In this document: positions 1 to 8,506 of the stretch, one piece after another
Position numbering within the stretch: the stretch's first letter is position 1
Layout of the letters: every line of letters starts with the position of its first letter
Source: Tatumella morbirosei
GTDB lineage: Bacteria > Pseudomonadota > Gammaproteobacteria > Enterobacterales > Enterobacteriaceae
DNA length: 64,000 bases
Direction of reading: 5' to 3'
Assembly: GCF_000757425.2 (NCBI RefSeq)
Contig: NZ_JPKR02000003.1
Span: 1,736,001 to 1,800,000, forward strand
The notes under the pieces: model-generated
What the model was told of the DNA's origin: nothing
The model's input: only the letters and a program-made list of their open reading frames with translations
The model's database searches: none
Made by a program: the position numbers and the translations under genes

Positions 1-522
1 GAACCCTGGTTATTACATTTCTTCGATCAGGTACGTTTCTATCCGGTCACTGAAGATGAATTACTGCAACTGCGTGATGATTTCCGTGAAGGCCGTGCCA
101 GCGTGCGCATCGAGGAAAGTGAATTTGATTACGCAGCCCATCGCCGTTTCCTGGCAGAAAACGCGGACTCTATTAACCAGTTTAAAGAGCGCCAGGCCAC
201 TGCCTTTGCTGAAGAAGTCGAGTTGTGGAGCCGTGAAGCGCTGAACTCTCCATCAGAGGACGATCAGCTTCTGGTCGCCGAAGAAGATACCGCAGGATTA
301 TTGCCGGTCAATGCCGACCTGAATGGCAGTGTCTGGAAAGTCCTGGTGTCACCAGGCGACACCATCGTTGCCGGTCAACCGGTCGTGATTGTTGAAGCGA
401 TGAAAATGGAACTGACCATCAGTTCACCTGCCGCAGGTGTGGTCAGCCAGATTGCCTGTCAGCCAGGGCGTCAGGTTTCTCCGGGGGATGTGCTGCTGTG
501 GTTAGCCGGGGAGGAGCAATGA
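1..522 (+). CDS. uca: Urea carboxylase, C-terminal part (partial)
   Basis: C-terminal 173 residues of urea carboxylase, which carboxylates urea to allophanate using ATP and bicarbonate in the cytoplasm. The frame is open from base 1, so the gene starts outside the window; family members are about 1200 residues long. Visible are the end of the carboxyltransferase part (FYPVTEDELLQLR, then EFDY) and a C-terminal biotinyl domain with the motif EAMKME, whose lysine (fragment residue 135) carries biotin. The stop codon overlaps the next start (ATGA), so it is cotranscribed with the GntR regulator and probably with urtABCDE. The usual partner, allophanate hydrolase, would be expected upstream and is not seen here. 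Confidence 0.93.
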   Translation, partial: EPWLLHFFDQVRFYPVTEDELLQLRDDFREGRASVRIEESEFDYAAHRRFLAENADSINQFKERQATAFAEEVELWSREALNSPSEDDQLLVAEEDTAGLLPVNADLNGSVWKVLVSPGDTIVAGQPVVIVEAMKMELTISSPAAGVVSQIACQPGRQVSPGDVLLWLAGEEQ

Positions 523-1226
523 GTTCTGTGAGTAACAGCAATAAATCACGACCAGAAGCACTGGCATCAAGGGTTTATCAGGCAGTGAAGGACGATATTT
601 TCGACTTTCGTTTACTGCCGGGTGATCGCTTCAGTGAAAACGATATTGCCGAAAAAATGCAGGTCAGCCGGACGCCGGTCCGGCAGGCACTCTACTGGCT
701 GGCCCACGAAGGCTATCTGGAGGTCTATTTCCGCAGCGGCTGGCAGGTTAAACCGTTCGATTTTGAGTATTTCGAAGAGCTGTACGACTTCCGTACCGTA
801 CTGGAATGTGAAGCCGTGCGCCGGTTATGCCGTTTACCGGTTGAACAGTGCCGCCAGGCATTAACTAGCCTTCAAACCTTTTGGATCGATACGCCACCAC
901 TACCACTCAGTGATGGCAAGGAGATCTCGGCCTGCGATGAAGAGTTTCATCGCGGGTTACTGGATGCGGCAGGTAACCGGGAAATGGCCAAAGTCCATGC
1001 GATTGTTACCGAGAAAATTCGCATTATCCGTCGTCTGGACTTTACCCGGGAAGACAGGATCAGTGCCACTTATCGTGAGCACGCCCTGATTTTAAACCAG
1101 ATTTTTCAACAAAACAGCGAGGAGGCACAGCTACTACTCACCAGGCATATCGCAGAGAGTAAAGCGGAAGTCCGCAAAATAACACTACACATGTTACAGC
1201 AGGCAAGAACAACACCCGAGTCATAA
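519..1226 (+). CDS. GntR family regulator (FCD subfamily)
   Basis: Transcription factor of 235 residues. It has an N-terminal winged helix (ALASRVYQAVKDDI, then ENDIAEKMQVSRTPVRQAL) and a C-terminal FCD ligand domain (YDFRTVLECEAVRRL; FHRGLL; YREHALIL) of the kind that binds small carboxylates with a metal. A GTG at 498 is possible in frame, but the ATG at 519 has a strong GGGGAGGAG site just upstream and overlaps the uca stop by four bases. Its place between uca and urtA suggests that it controls urea or allophanate use; the ligand is unknown. Confidence 0.88.
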   Translation: MSSVSNSNKSRPEALASRVYQAVKDDIFDFRLLPGDRFSENDIAEKMQVSRTPVRQALYWLAHEGYLEVYFRSGWQVKPFDFEYFEELYDFRTVLECEAVRRLCRLPVEQCRQALTSLQTFWIDTPPLPLSDGKEISACDEEFHRGLLDAAGNREMAKVHAIVTEKIRIIRRLDFTREDRISATYREHALILNQIFQQNSEEAQLLLTRHIAESKAEVRKITLHMLQQARTTPES

Positions 1227-1248
1227 TTCGCTTATCAGGGGTATTACA

Positions 1249-2517
1249 ATGAAAAGACGTTCATTACTTAAAGCTTTTGCTCTCTCCGCTACTGTCGTCA
1301 GTATGGGGATCAGTCTCGGTGCTTATGCTGCCGACACTATCAAAGTCGGGATTATGCATTCACTCTCCGGCACCATGGCAATTTCCGAGACGCCGTTAAA
1401 AGATGTCGCTCTGATGACCATTGACGAAATTAATGCGCACGGTGGTGTACTGGGCAAGAAACTGGAGCCAGTGGTCGTTGACCCTGCCTCCAACTGGCCA
1501 TTATTTGCCGAAAAAGCCCGTCAGTTACTCAGCCAGGATAAAGTTGCCGTCGTGTTTGGCTGCTGGACCTCGGTCTCCCGTAAGTCCGTTTTGCCGGTAT
1601 TTGAAGAGCTTAACGGTCTGCTGTTCTATCCGGTACAGTATGAAGGCGAAGAGATGTCACCGAACGTCTTTTATACCGGTGCGGCACCTAACCAACAGGC
1701 CATCCCGGCAGTACAGTACCTGATGAGCGAAGATGGCGGCAATGTTAAACGCTTCTTCCTGCTGGGTACCGACTATGTCTACCCACGGACCACCAACAAA
1801 ATCCTGCGTGCCTATCTGCATTCCAAAGGCGTTCAGGATAAGGATATTCAGGAAGTCTATACCCCGTTTGGTTACAGCGATTACCAGACTATTGTCTCTA
1901 ATATCAAGAAATTCTCAGCCGGAGGTAAGACGGCGGTTATCTCTACCATTAACGGCGATTCCAACGTTCCGTTCTACAAAGAACTGGCTAACCAGGGCAT
2001 AAAAGCCACCGATATCCCGGTCATGGCTTTCTCGGTGGGTGAAGAGGAACTGCGTGGTATCGATACTAAACCTCTGGTTGGGGAACTGGCTGCCTGGAAC
2101 TACTTTGAGTCTCTTGATAACCCGGTAAACGCTAAATTCGTTGCCGATTATCGTGCCTACGCCAAAGCTCACCATCTGCCAAACGCTGACTCCGTAGTGA
2201 CTAACGACCCGATGGAAGCCACCTATGTCGGTATTCATATGTGGGCACAGGCGGTCGAAAAAGCCGGTACTACCGATGTAGATAAAGTCCGTGCAGCGAT
2301 GGCCGGACAGACGTTTAAAGCACCGGATGGATACACGCTGACCATGGACAAAACCAACCATCACCTGCATAAGCCAGTGATGATTGGCGAAGTGGAAGCC
2401 AACGGCCAGTTTAACGTGGTCTGGCAGACCGACGGTACAGTACGTGCCCAGCCGTGGAGCCCGTACATCGCCGGTAACGACAAGAAGCCTGATACTCCGG
2501 TCAAAGGTACGTTCTGA
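1249..2517 (+). CDS. urtA: Urea ABC transporter substrate-binding protein UrtA
   Basis: Periplasmic receptor of the urea importer, 422 residues, in the family of LivJ-like type I binding proteins. The signal peptide covers residues 1-27 with likely cleavage after AYA; its start KRRSLLK resembles a twin-arginine motif, so Tat export is possible. The mature part begins DTIKVGIMHSLSGTMA, and GCWTSVSRKSV and PVQYEGEE are typical of UrtA rather than of amino acid receptors. It is the first of five urt genes in order A-B-C-D-E. A hairpin just after the stop (2527-2549) may stabilise its mRNA so that more receptor than permease is made. Confidence 0.95.
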   Translation: MKRRSLLKAFALSATVVSMGISLGAYAADTIKVGIMHSLSGTMAISETPLKDVALMTIDEINAHGGVLGKKLEPVVVDPASNWPLFAEKARQLLSQDKVAVVFGCWTSVSRKSVLPVFEELNGLLFYPVQYEGEEMSPNVFYTGAAPNQQAIPAVQYLMSEDGGNVKRFFLLGTDYVYPRTTNKILRAYLHSKGVQDKDIQEVYTPFGYSDYQTIVSNIKKFSAGGKTAVISTINGDSNVPFYKELANQGIKATDIPVMAFSVGEEELRGIDTKPLVGELAAWNYFESLDNPVNAKFVADYRAYAKAHHLPNADSVVTNDPMEATYVGIHMWAQAVEKAGTTDVDKVRAAMAGQTFKAPDGYTLTMDKTNHHLHKPVMIGEVEANGQFNVVWQTDGTVRAQPWSPYIAGNDKKPDTPVKGTF

Positions 2518-2526
2518 CCATCCGCA

Positions 2527-2549
2527 GACCCGCTGTCAGACGGCGGGTC
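2527..2549 (+). other. Intercistronic stem-loop urtA-urtB
   Basis: A 7-bp perfect stem (GACCCGC / GCGGGTC) with a 9-base loop lies in the 82-bp gap between urtA and urtB. There is no T-run after it. Such hairpins after binding-protein genes commonly limit read-through or protect the upstream mRNA; that role is inferred here. Confidence 0.5.
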
Positions 2550-2599
2550 CGTTAGTCACCCTGGTCAGGTCCGTTCCTGTCCTCAGTTGAGCAAAGATT

Positions 2600-4177
2600 A
2601 TGATCACACTACGCCGCGTTTTCTGGTCATTACTGTGGTTAACACTGTGCCAGCCATTACTTGCCAGTGCCGGTCCTGCGGCAGATTTTGCCGCAGCCAG
2701 CCGCACACAGCAGGCCACATTGTTACAGCAGTGGGCTGCCGCACCTGATGAACATTTACTGCCACTACTGAATGCATTACATAATGAGAATGTGGTAACA
2801 GATGAGAACAAGCAGCCTTTCAGTAAAACCGGCGACAAACTGGTGCCACTGGACAGTGCGCAACAGCCTACCGGCAATACCCGTAAATTGCTGATGAACA
2901 ACCGGCTGCGAATTCTGACCTCCCGCGCCTTGTCAGCTATCGAACTAACCAGCCATGATCCGGCACTCCGTCTGCTGGCGGCCCGACAATTACAGAATGA
3001 TGTCGCCAGCGATCAGCTGCCACTGATGCAGCAGCAACTGCAGAAAGAGACTAACCCACAGGTCCATGACGCCCTTTCACAGGCGGTAGCTTTGTTGCAA
3101 CTGACAAATCCTCAGGCGGAAGTCCGTCTGCAGGCGGTTAAACTGTTAGGTCAGGCCAGCAACCCCGATGTGCAGGCCAGCCTGCAACCTCTGACTCAGG
3201 CATCGACCGAACCGGATGCGGCTGTACGACAAGCCGCGGCTGACAGCCTGCAGCAGATTCACCACCGTCTGATGTGGGGCGATTGGCTCGGCCAGGCCTT
3301 TAGTGGGCTGTCCCTCGGTTCCATCCTGCTGTTGGCCGCACTGGGCCTCGCCATTACCTACGGCCTGCTGGGCGTGATTAATATGGCCCACGGTGAAATG
3401 CTGATGATTGGTGCTTACACCACCTGGATGATCCAGAGCCTGTTTCAGCAATGGGCACCGCAATGGCTGGCGTGGTATCCGGTGCTGGCTCTGCCGGCCG
3501 CCTTCCTGCTGACCGCGGCTATCGGCATGATCCTTGAACGAACCATTATCCGTCACCTGTACGGCCGCCCTCTGGAGACACTACTGGCCACCTGGGGGAT
3601 CAGCCTGATTCTGATCCAGGGCGTCCGGATACTGTTTGGCGCGCAAAACCTTGAAGTTGCCAACCCGGGCTGGTTGTCCGGAGGCTGGCAGGTACTGCCA
3701 AATCTGGTACTGCCTTATAACCGTATTGCCGTCATTATTTTTGTCGTCGGCGTACTGCTGCTGACCTGGCTGCTGCTGAACAAAACACGACTCGGACTGA
3801 ATATTCGTGCCGTGACCCAAAACCGCGCGATGGCTGACTGTTGTGGTGTGGCTACCGGCAGAGTGGATATGCTGGCGTTTGGCCTGGGATCAGGTCTGGC
3901 CGGTCTGGGGGGCGTCGCCTTATCCCAATTGGGCAATGTCGGCCCGGAACTGGGGCAAAGCTACATTATTGACTCCTTCCTGGTGGTAGTGGTCGGCGGT
4001 GTCGGTCAGCTGGCCGGAACCGTGGCGGCGGCACTGAGCCTGGGTATTCTTAATAAAGTGCTGGAACCCCAGGTCGGGGCTGTGCTGGGTAAAATTATTA
4101 TCCTGCTGGCGATTATCCTGTTTATCCAGAAACGTCCTCAGGGGCTGTTCGCCGCTAAAGGGAGGGTCATTGACTAA
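2600..4177 (+). CDS. urtB: Urea ABC transporter permease UrtB
   Basis: Inner-membrane permease of the urea importer, 525 residues. UrtB proteins differ from LivH by a long N-terminal periplasmic part, and this one shows it: signal peptide about 1-25, then roughly 200 soluble residues with helical repeat-like stretches (DPALRLLAARQLQ; NPQAEVRLQAVKLLG). The LivH-like membrane domain begins near residue 228 and contains GVINMAHGEMLMIGAY. The stop codon shares one base with the urtC start (TAATG). The ribosome binding site before the ATG is weak, which fits lower expression than UrtA. Confidence 0.95.
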   Translation: MITLRRVFWSLLWLTLCQPLLASAGPAADFAAASRTQQATLLQQWAAAPDEHLLPLLNALHNENVVTDENKQPFSKTGDKLVPLDSAQQPTGNTRKLLMNNRLRILTSRALSAIELTSHDPALRLLAARQLQNDVASDQLPLMQQQLQKETNPQVHDALSQAVALLQLTNPQAEVRLQAVKLLGQASNPDVQASLQPLTQASTEPDAAVRQAAADSLQQIHHRLMWGDWLGQAFSGLSLGSILLLAALGLAITYGLLGVINMAHGEMLMIGAYTTWMIQSLFQQWAPQWLAWYPVLALPAAFLLTAAIGMILERTIIRHLYGRPLETLLATWGISLILIQGVRILFGAQNLEVANPGWLSGGWQVLPNLVLPYNRIAVIIFVVGVLLLTWLLLNKTRLGLNIRAVTQNRAMADCCGVATGRVDMLAFGLGSGLAGLGGVALSQLGNVGPELGQSYIIDSFLVVVVGGVGQLAGTVAAALSLGILNKVLEPQVGAVLGKIIILLAIILFIQKRPQGLFAAKGRVID

Positions 4178-5253
4178 TGAGCCAGCCAATTACTGTCACC
4201 ATAGGCAAAAAAATGCCGGTACTGACGCTGACTCTGGTCAGCGTGGTACTGCTGGCATTGCTGATTATGCCGTTTCTGAGTCTGCTGCCGGCCAGCAATC
4301 CGTTGTCAGTGTCAACTTACACCCTGACACTGTGTGGTAAGATCCTCTGCTATGCCATTGTCGCCGTCGCGCTGGATCTGGTGTGGGGCTATGCCGGAAT
4401 GTTGTCGCTGGGCCACGGGCTGTTTTTTGCCCTGGGTGGCTATGCCATGGGTATGTACCTGATGCGTCAGGCCTCTGGTGACGCCCTGCCGGCCTTTATG
4501 TCGTTTCTCTCCTGGGACCATCTGCCCTGGTTCTGGACCGGAACTCAGTCATTTATCTGGACGTTATGCCTGATTGTGTTGTTACCTGGCGGGCTGGCGG
4601 CGTTATTTGGTTTCTTTGCTTTTCGCTCAAAAATCAAAGGGGTCTATTTTTCGATCATGACCCAGGCTCTGACCTACGCCGGGATGCTGCTGTTCTTCCG
4701 CAACGAAACCGGGTTTGGTGGCAACAACGGATTCACCGGCTTCACCACACTGCTCGACTGGAAGATTGATGCCACAGGAACCCGTATAGCCCTGTTTATG
4801 GCCACCGTGATCCTGCTGGCATTATCACTGCTCACCGGTTTTCTGCTGGCACGCAGTAAATTTGGCCGCATTCTGACCGCCGTACGCGATGCTGAAAACC
4901 GTCTGATGTTCTGCGGCTATGACCCGCGCGGCTTCAAATTATTTATCTGGACCTTGTCGGCTGTGATGTGTGGCCTGGCCGGCGCGCTCTATGTGCCGCA
5001 AGTCGGCATCATCAACCCGGGAGAAATGTCACCGACTAACTCGATTGAAGCGGCCATCTGGGTCGCACTCGGTGGCCGTGGCACACTGATTGGCCCGGTA
5101 CTGGGCGCGGCGATTGTTAATGGGGCAAAAAGCTGGTTTACCGTCAGCTTCCCGGATTACTGGCTGTTTTTCCTTGGCCTGATGTTTATTGTGGTGACCC
5201 TGGCACTGCCGCAGGGTGTTGTCGGACTGCTGCGCCGGAGGAAAAATGACTGA
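4177..5253 (+). CDS. urtC: Urea ABC transporter permease UrtC
   Basis: Second inner-membrane subunit of the urea importer, 358 residues, LivM-like. About ten hydrophobic segments are visible; the conserved core has DLVWGYAGMLSLGHGLFFALGGYAMGM near residues 65-90 and the cytoplasmic coupling motif GRILTAVRDAENRLMFCGY near 230, which contacts the ATPases. It starts on the last base of the urtB stop and its own end overlaps urtD by eight bases, so translation is tightly coupled through the operon. Confidence 0.95.
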   Translation: MSQPITVTIGKKMPVLTLTLVSVVLLALLIMPFLSLLPASNPLSVSTYTLTLCGKILCYAIVAVALDLVWGYAGMLSLGHGLFFALGGYAMGMYLMRQASGDALPAFMSFLSWDHLPWFWTGTQSFIWTLCLIVLLPGGLAALFGFFAFRSKIKGVYFSIMTQALTYAGMLLFFRNETGFGGNNGFTGFTTLLDWKIDATGTRIALFMATVILLALSLLTGFLLARSKFGRILTAVRDAENRLMFCGYDPRGFKLFIWTLSAVMCGLAGALYVPQVGIINPGEMSPTNSIEAAIWVALGGRGTLIGPVLGAAIVNGAKSWFTVSFPDYWLFFLGLMFIVVTLALPQGVVGLLRRRKND

Positions 5254-6037
5254 TCAACTCTATACCCATAGTTCACCGGCCGACCGGCACCGTCAGCAAA
5301 CCGACCCGGTGTTGCAGCTGGAAAATATTTCTGTGACGTTCGATGGTTTTCGCGCCCTGAATAACCTGTCGCTGAATATCGGCGTCGGAGAACTCCGTTG
5401 TGTTATCGGACCGAACGGTGCCGGTAAAACCACCCTGATGGATGTCATTACCGGTAAGACCCGGCCGGACGAGGGGAAAGTGGTATACGACCAACGTACT
5501 GACCTGACGCAGTTATCGCCCTCCGAAATCGCCCGTGCGGGTATTGGCCGTAAGTTTCAGAAACCCACGGTATTTGAAGCATTAACCGTATTCGAAAATC
5601 TCGAAATTGCGCTGAAGGCCCCCAAAACCGTGGCGGCTTCATTACGCGCCCGGCTGAACGGTGAGCAACAGGACAGAATCGCCTCGATACTGCAATTGCT
5701 GCGGCTGTCAGACCAGCAACAGCGGCTGGCGGGGCTGTTATCGCATGGACAAAAGCAGTTTCTGGAAATCGGTATGTTGTTGGTCCAGGAACCCCACCTG
5801 CTGTTACTGGATGAACCGGCCGCCGGGATGACCGATGCAGAAACAGAATACACCGCAGAGCTGTTTCGCCAGTTGGCAGGAAAACACTCGCTGATGGTGG
5901 TGGAACACGACATGGGGTTCGTCGAAACCATCGCTGACCATGTCACCGTACTGCATCAGGGGCAGGTACTGGCAGAAGGTTCTCTGCGTGAAGTACAGGC
6001 CAATGAACACGTGATTGACGTATACCTGGGGCGCTAA
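5246..6037 (+). CDS. urtD: Urea ABC transporter ATPase UrtD
   Basis: Cytoplasmic ATPase of the urea importer (LivG type), 263 residues. Walker A is GPNGAGKTT at residues 55-63, the signature is the degenerate LLSHGQKQFLEIG, Walker B is LLLLDEPAAGM, and the H-loop follows in VVEHDMGF. The ATG at 5246 is preferred over the upstream TTG at 5216 because it has a good CGGAGG site and gives the usual eight-base overlap with urtC. It pairs with UrtE to form the ATPase heterodimer under UrtB/UrtC. Confidence 0.95.
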   Translation: MTDQLYTHSSPADRHRQQTDPVLQLENISVTFDGFRALNNLSLNIGVGELRCVIGPNGAGKTTLMDVITGKTRPDEGKVVYDQRTDLTQLSPSEIARAGIGRKFQKPTVFEALTVFENLEIALKAPKTVAASLRARLNGEQQDRIASILQLLRLSDQQQRLAGLLSHGQKQFLEIGMLLVQEPHLLLLDEPAAGMTDAETEYTAELFRQLAGKHSLMVVEHDMGFVETIADHVTVLHQGQVLAEGSLREVQANEHVIDVYLGR

Positions 6038-6038
6038 C

Positions 6039-6737
6039 ATGTTACAGATAGCCGAATTACATCAGTATTATGGCGGCAGCCACATTTTGCGCGGCCTGTC
6101 ATTTGAAGTGCCTGTGGGTCAGGTGACTTGTCTGCTGGGCCGTAACGGAGTGGGTAAAACCACCCTGTTGCGATGCCTGATGGGGCTGTTGCCGGTAAAG
6201 TCCGGCACCATCCACTGGCAGCAACAACTGCTTAACCCGCGTAAACCCCACCAGCGGGTCAATGCCGGTATTGCCTGGGTACCGCAGGGACGAGAAATTT
6301 TCCCGCGCCTGACAGTGGAAGAAAATCTGCTGCTGGGCATGTCGCGTTTTAGCGCCCGTGAGGCACGCCACGTCCCGGAAGATATTTACCAGTTGTTCCC
6401 GGTACTGAAAGAAATGAAACACCGCCGTGGCGGGGATCTCTCCGGAGGCCAGCAGCAACAATTAGCCATTGGCCGCGCACTCGCCAGCCGCCCGCAATTG
6501 CTTATCCTGGATGAACCAACAGAAGGTATTCAGCCTTCAGTGATTAAGGAAATTGGCCAGGTAATTAAAATGCTGGCTCAGCGGGGAGATATGGGAATTC
6601 TGCTGGTTGAGCAGTTCTACGACTTCGCGGCTGAACTGGCCGATCAGTATCTGGTGATGTCCAGAGGAGAGATTATTCAGCAAGGCTCTGGCGCTGATAT
6701 GGAAAAGGACGGCGTCAGAAAACTGGTTGCTATTTAA
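6039..6737 (+). CDS. urtE: Urea ABC transporter ATPase UrtE
   Basis: Second ATPase of the urea importer (LivF type), 232 residues. Walker A GRNGVGKTT lies at residues 34-42, signature LSGGQQQQLAIGRA, Walker B LLILDEPTEGIQP. The phrase VPQGREIFPRLTVEENL is typical of UrtE/LivF. The ATG at 6039 follows the urtD stop by one base; an in-frame ATG at 6015 lies inside urtD and is less likely. A strong GC hairpin at 6746-6770 closes the operon. Confidence 0.95.
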   Translation: MLQIAELHQYYGGSHILRGLSFEVPVGQVTCLLGRNGVGKTTLLRCLMGLLPVKSGTIHWQQQLLNPRKPHQRVNAGIAWVPQGREIFPRLTVEENLLLGMSRFSAREARHVPEDIYQLFPVLKEMKHRRGGDLSGGQQQQLAIGRALASRPQLLILDEPTEGIQPSVIKEIGQVIKMLAQRGDMGILLVEQFYDFAAELADQYLVMSRGEIIQQGSGADMEKDGVRKLVAI

Positions 6738-6745
6738 TCTCACTT

Positions 6746-6780
6746 CCGGCGGCCCTCCACTGGCCGCCGGTTCGTGTTAT
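6746..6780 (+). terminator. Terminator of the uca-urt operon
   Basis: A perfect 9-bp GC-rich stem (CCGGCGGCC / GGCCGCCGG) with a 7-base loop nine bases after the urtE stop, followed by the T-rich TTCGTGTT. It is likely a rho-independent terminator, though the T-tract is interrupted. Confidence 0.7.
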
Positions 6781-6821
6781 CAGTGACCAAAACTAAATCC
6801 CCCCTGACTTTACCCTAAAAA

Positions 6822-6841
6822 TAGGTATACTGGTCTACCTA
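6822..6841. promoter_or_regulatory. Likely TetR operator overlapping the -10 box
   Basis: A 20-base imperfect palindrome (outer arms TAGGTA / TACCTA, 16 of 20 positions symmetric) lies 21 bases before the TetR start. It contains TATACT (6826-6831), a good -10 hexamer, with CTGACT (6804-6809) as a possible -35 at 16 bp. This placement would let the repressor block its own promoter, the usual arrangement in TetR-exporter pairs. Confidence 0.6.
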
Positions 6842-6861
6842 CTTATTTTCAGGATCTCGCC

Positions 6862-7446
6862 ATGACTGTCAATCAGTCCCCAAAATCCACCGCTTACGAC
6901 AAGCTACTGAGCGCCGCCAGGGTGCTGTTTTACAACAATGGTATTGCTGCCACCGGGATCGACGCGGTGGTGAAACGGGCCGGAGTGGCTAAAAAAAGTT
7001 TGTATAACAATTTCAGTTCCAAAGATGCACTAATTGATGCCTACCTGACAGCCCGCCATCAGGAATGGCTGGATCTCTACCGGCGTCGTTCGGCAATAGC
7101 TTCCACTCCGCAGCAAGGTATCATGGCTGTATTTAGCGCCTATGCCGATCATGCCGAATTTGAGTACGAATATGCCTTTCGTGGCTGCGGACTGCTGAAT
7201 GCCGCTGCAGAACTGCCCACCGGTGCCGCAGGTCGTAAAGCTATCTGTCAGCACAAACAACAGGTTGAAGATATCCTGAAACAGCACCTGAGCCAACTGA
7301 CGCATGACCGGGCACGGTGTGATTTACTGGCCCGACATTTATCGTTTCTGCTGGAAGGGAGCATGACAAGGGCCGGTCTGGAAGGAAACAGCCTCTGTAT
7401 AAATCAGGCGGCTGTCATGGCCCAAAACCTGCTGGAGGCCCTGTGA
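6862..7446 (+). CDS. TetR/AcrR family regulator
   Basis: Repressor of 194 residues. The N-terminal helix-turn-helix domain is clear: ARVLFYNNGIAATGIDAVVKRAGVAKKSLYNNFSSKDALIDAYL, about residues 14-60 (two pieces around the turn). The C-terminal part (FRGCGLLNAAAELP) resembles the ligand domain of the AcrR/NemR-like proteins. It overlaps the following exporter gene by four bases (GTGA), so the pair forms an autoregulated operon behind the palindrome at 6822-6841. The inducer is likely a substrate of the exporter and cannot be read from sequence. Confidence 0.88.
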   Translation: MTVNQSPKSTAYDKLLSAARVLFYNNGIAATGIDAVVKRAGVAKKSLYNNFSSKDALIDAYLTARHQEWLDLYRRRSAIASTPQQGIMAVFSAYADHAEFEYEYAFRGCGLLNAAAELPTGAAGRKAICQHKQQVEDILKQHLSQLTHDRARCDLLARHLSFLLEGSMTRAGLEGNSLCINQAAVMAQNLLEAL

Positions 7447-8369
7447 CCTCACGGACTTCTCGCCCGCAGGCCGGGATTGTCGCCGTACTGGCAGCAGCCA
7501 TCCTCTGGGGAACTACCGGTACCGCCGCGACTTTTGCTACAGATGTCGGCCCGCTGGCAATTGGATCCGTGGCTATGGGGAGTGGCGGGATTCTACAGGC
7601 CCTGCTGGCGCTGCCAAAAATACTCTCCGGTCGCCGACAGATTGCGGCTAACTGGCTGAATTTGCTTATGGGTGCCGTGGCGGTCGCAGTCTACCCACTG
7701 GCCTTTTATGCCTCGATGCATTATGCCGGAGTCGCGGCAGGCACCGTAATTTCCATAGGTTCGGCTCCGCTGCTTTCCGCGCTGATTGAATACTATTTTG
7801 AGGGTCAGCCGCTCAGTCGCCAGTGGCTGGCTGGCGCGCTTACCGGAGTGGTCGGGATGGTGCTACTGTGTATTGCTGAAGACCAGGCGGCCGTTTCCGG
7901 AGACAGCCTGCAAACGCTGTTCGGTATGCTGTTGGGACTGGTCGCAGGCTTTACCTATGCCCTCTACTCCTGGTCAGCACGACGCATGATGCACAATGGT
8001 GTCAATGCTGTCGCTGCCATGGGTTCCACATTTGGTGCCGGTGGATTACTGCTGATTCCGGTATTGCTGCTGACCGGCGCTCCACTGCTTGCCTCTGCCA
8101 CCAATACCGCGGTAGCACTCTATATGGCATTGGTGCCGATGTTTATCGGTTACCTGTGCTACGGCTTTGGGCTGGCACGTATCAAAGCCAGCACCGCAAC
8201 CACGCTGACACTGACCGAACCGGTGGTCGCGGCCTTGCTGGCGGTCACTCTGGTGGGAGAACATCTGCCCGCCGCCGGTTGGATGGGTATTGGGTTTATT
8301 ATGCTGTGTCTGGCCATGATTACTCTGCCGGTGCGATGGTTTCGCCTGAGCCGCCGTGTCAATGCATGA
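7443..8369 (+). CDS. EamA family (DMT) exporter
   Basis: Inner-membrane transporter of the drug/metabolite superfamily, 308 residues, with two EamA repeats and about ten hydrophobic helices. The first repeat starts IVAVLAAAILWGTTGTAA, the second near residue 150 (LFGMLLGLVAGFTYALYSW). The end of each repeat shows the usual glutamate-containing helix (LIEYYFEGQPLS; LTEPVVAALLAVTLVGEHL). The GTG start overlaps the TetR stop and has a CTGGAGG site. It probably exports an amino acid or a small metabolite under control of the adjacent TetR protein; the substrate is unknown. Confidence 0.88.
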   Translation: MTSRTSRPQAGIVAVLAAAILWGTTGTAATFATDVGPLAIGSVAMGSGGILQALLALPKILSGRRQIAANWLNLLMGAVAVAVYPLAFYASMHYAGVAAGTVISIGSAPLLSALIEYYFEGQPLSRQWLAGALTGVVGMVLLCIAEDQAAVSGDSLQTLFGMLLGLVAGFTYALYSWSARRMMHNGVNAVAAMGSTFGAGGLLLIPVLLLTGAPLLASATNTAVALYMALVPMFIGYLCYGFGLARIKASTATTLTLTEPVVAALLAVTLVGEHLPAAGWMGIGFIMLCLAMITLPVRWFRLSRRVNA

Positions 8370-8381
8370 TCCTGGCCGCGC

Positions 8382-8407
8382 CCCGGAAAGTCGCTGTACT
8401 TTCCGGG
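8382..8407 (+). terminator. Hairpin after EamA gene
   Basis: A perfect 10-bp stem (CCCGGAAAGT / ACTTTCCGGG) with a 6-base loop twelve bases after the exporter stop. It lacks a downstream T-run, so it is terminator-like rather than a classic rho-independent terminator. Confidence 0.5.
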
Positions 8408-8506
8408 CTGACATCGGCTGTCGCTCTCTGTGATTATGCCCGGAAACAGGCTACACTCCACAGCTGAATTATCATGATCAATATGTATTAAAAGAGGCTC
8501 ATTCTC

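Noticed and set aside
1915-2370. Long antisense frames within urtA and other genes
   Set aside because: They run opposite well-recognised genes, have no family features, and reflect codon bias of the coding strand.
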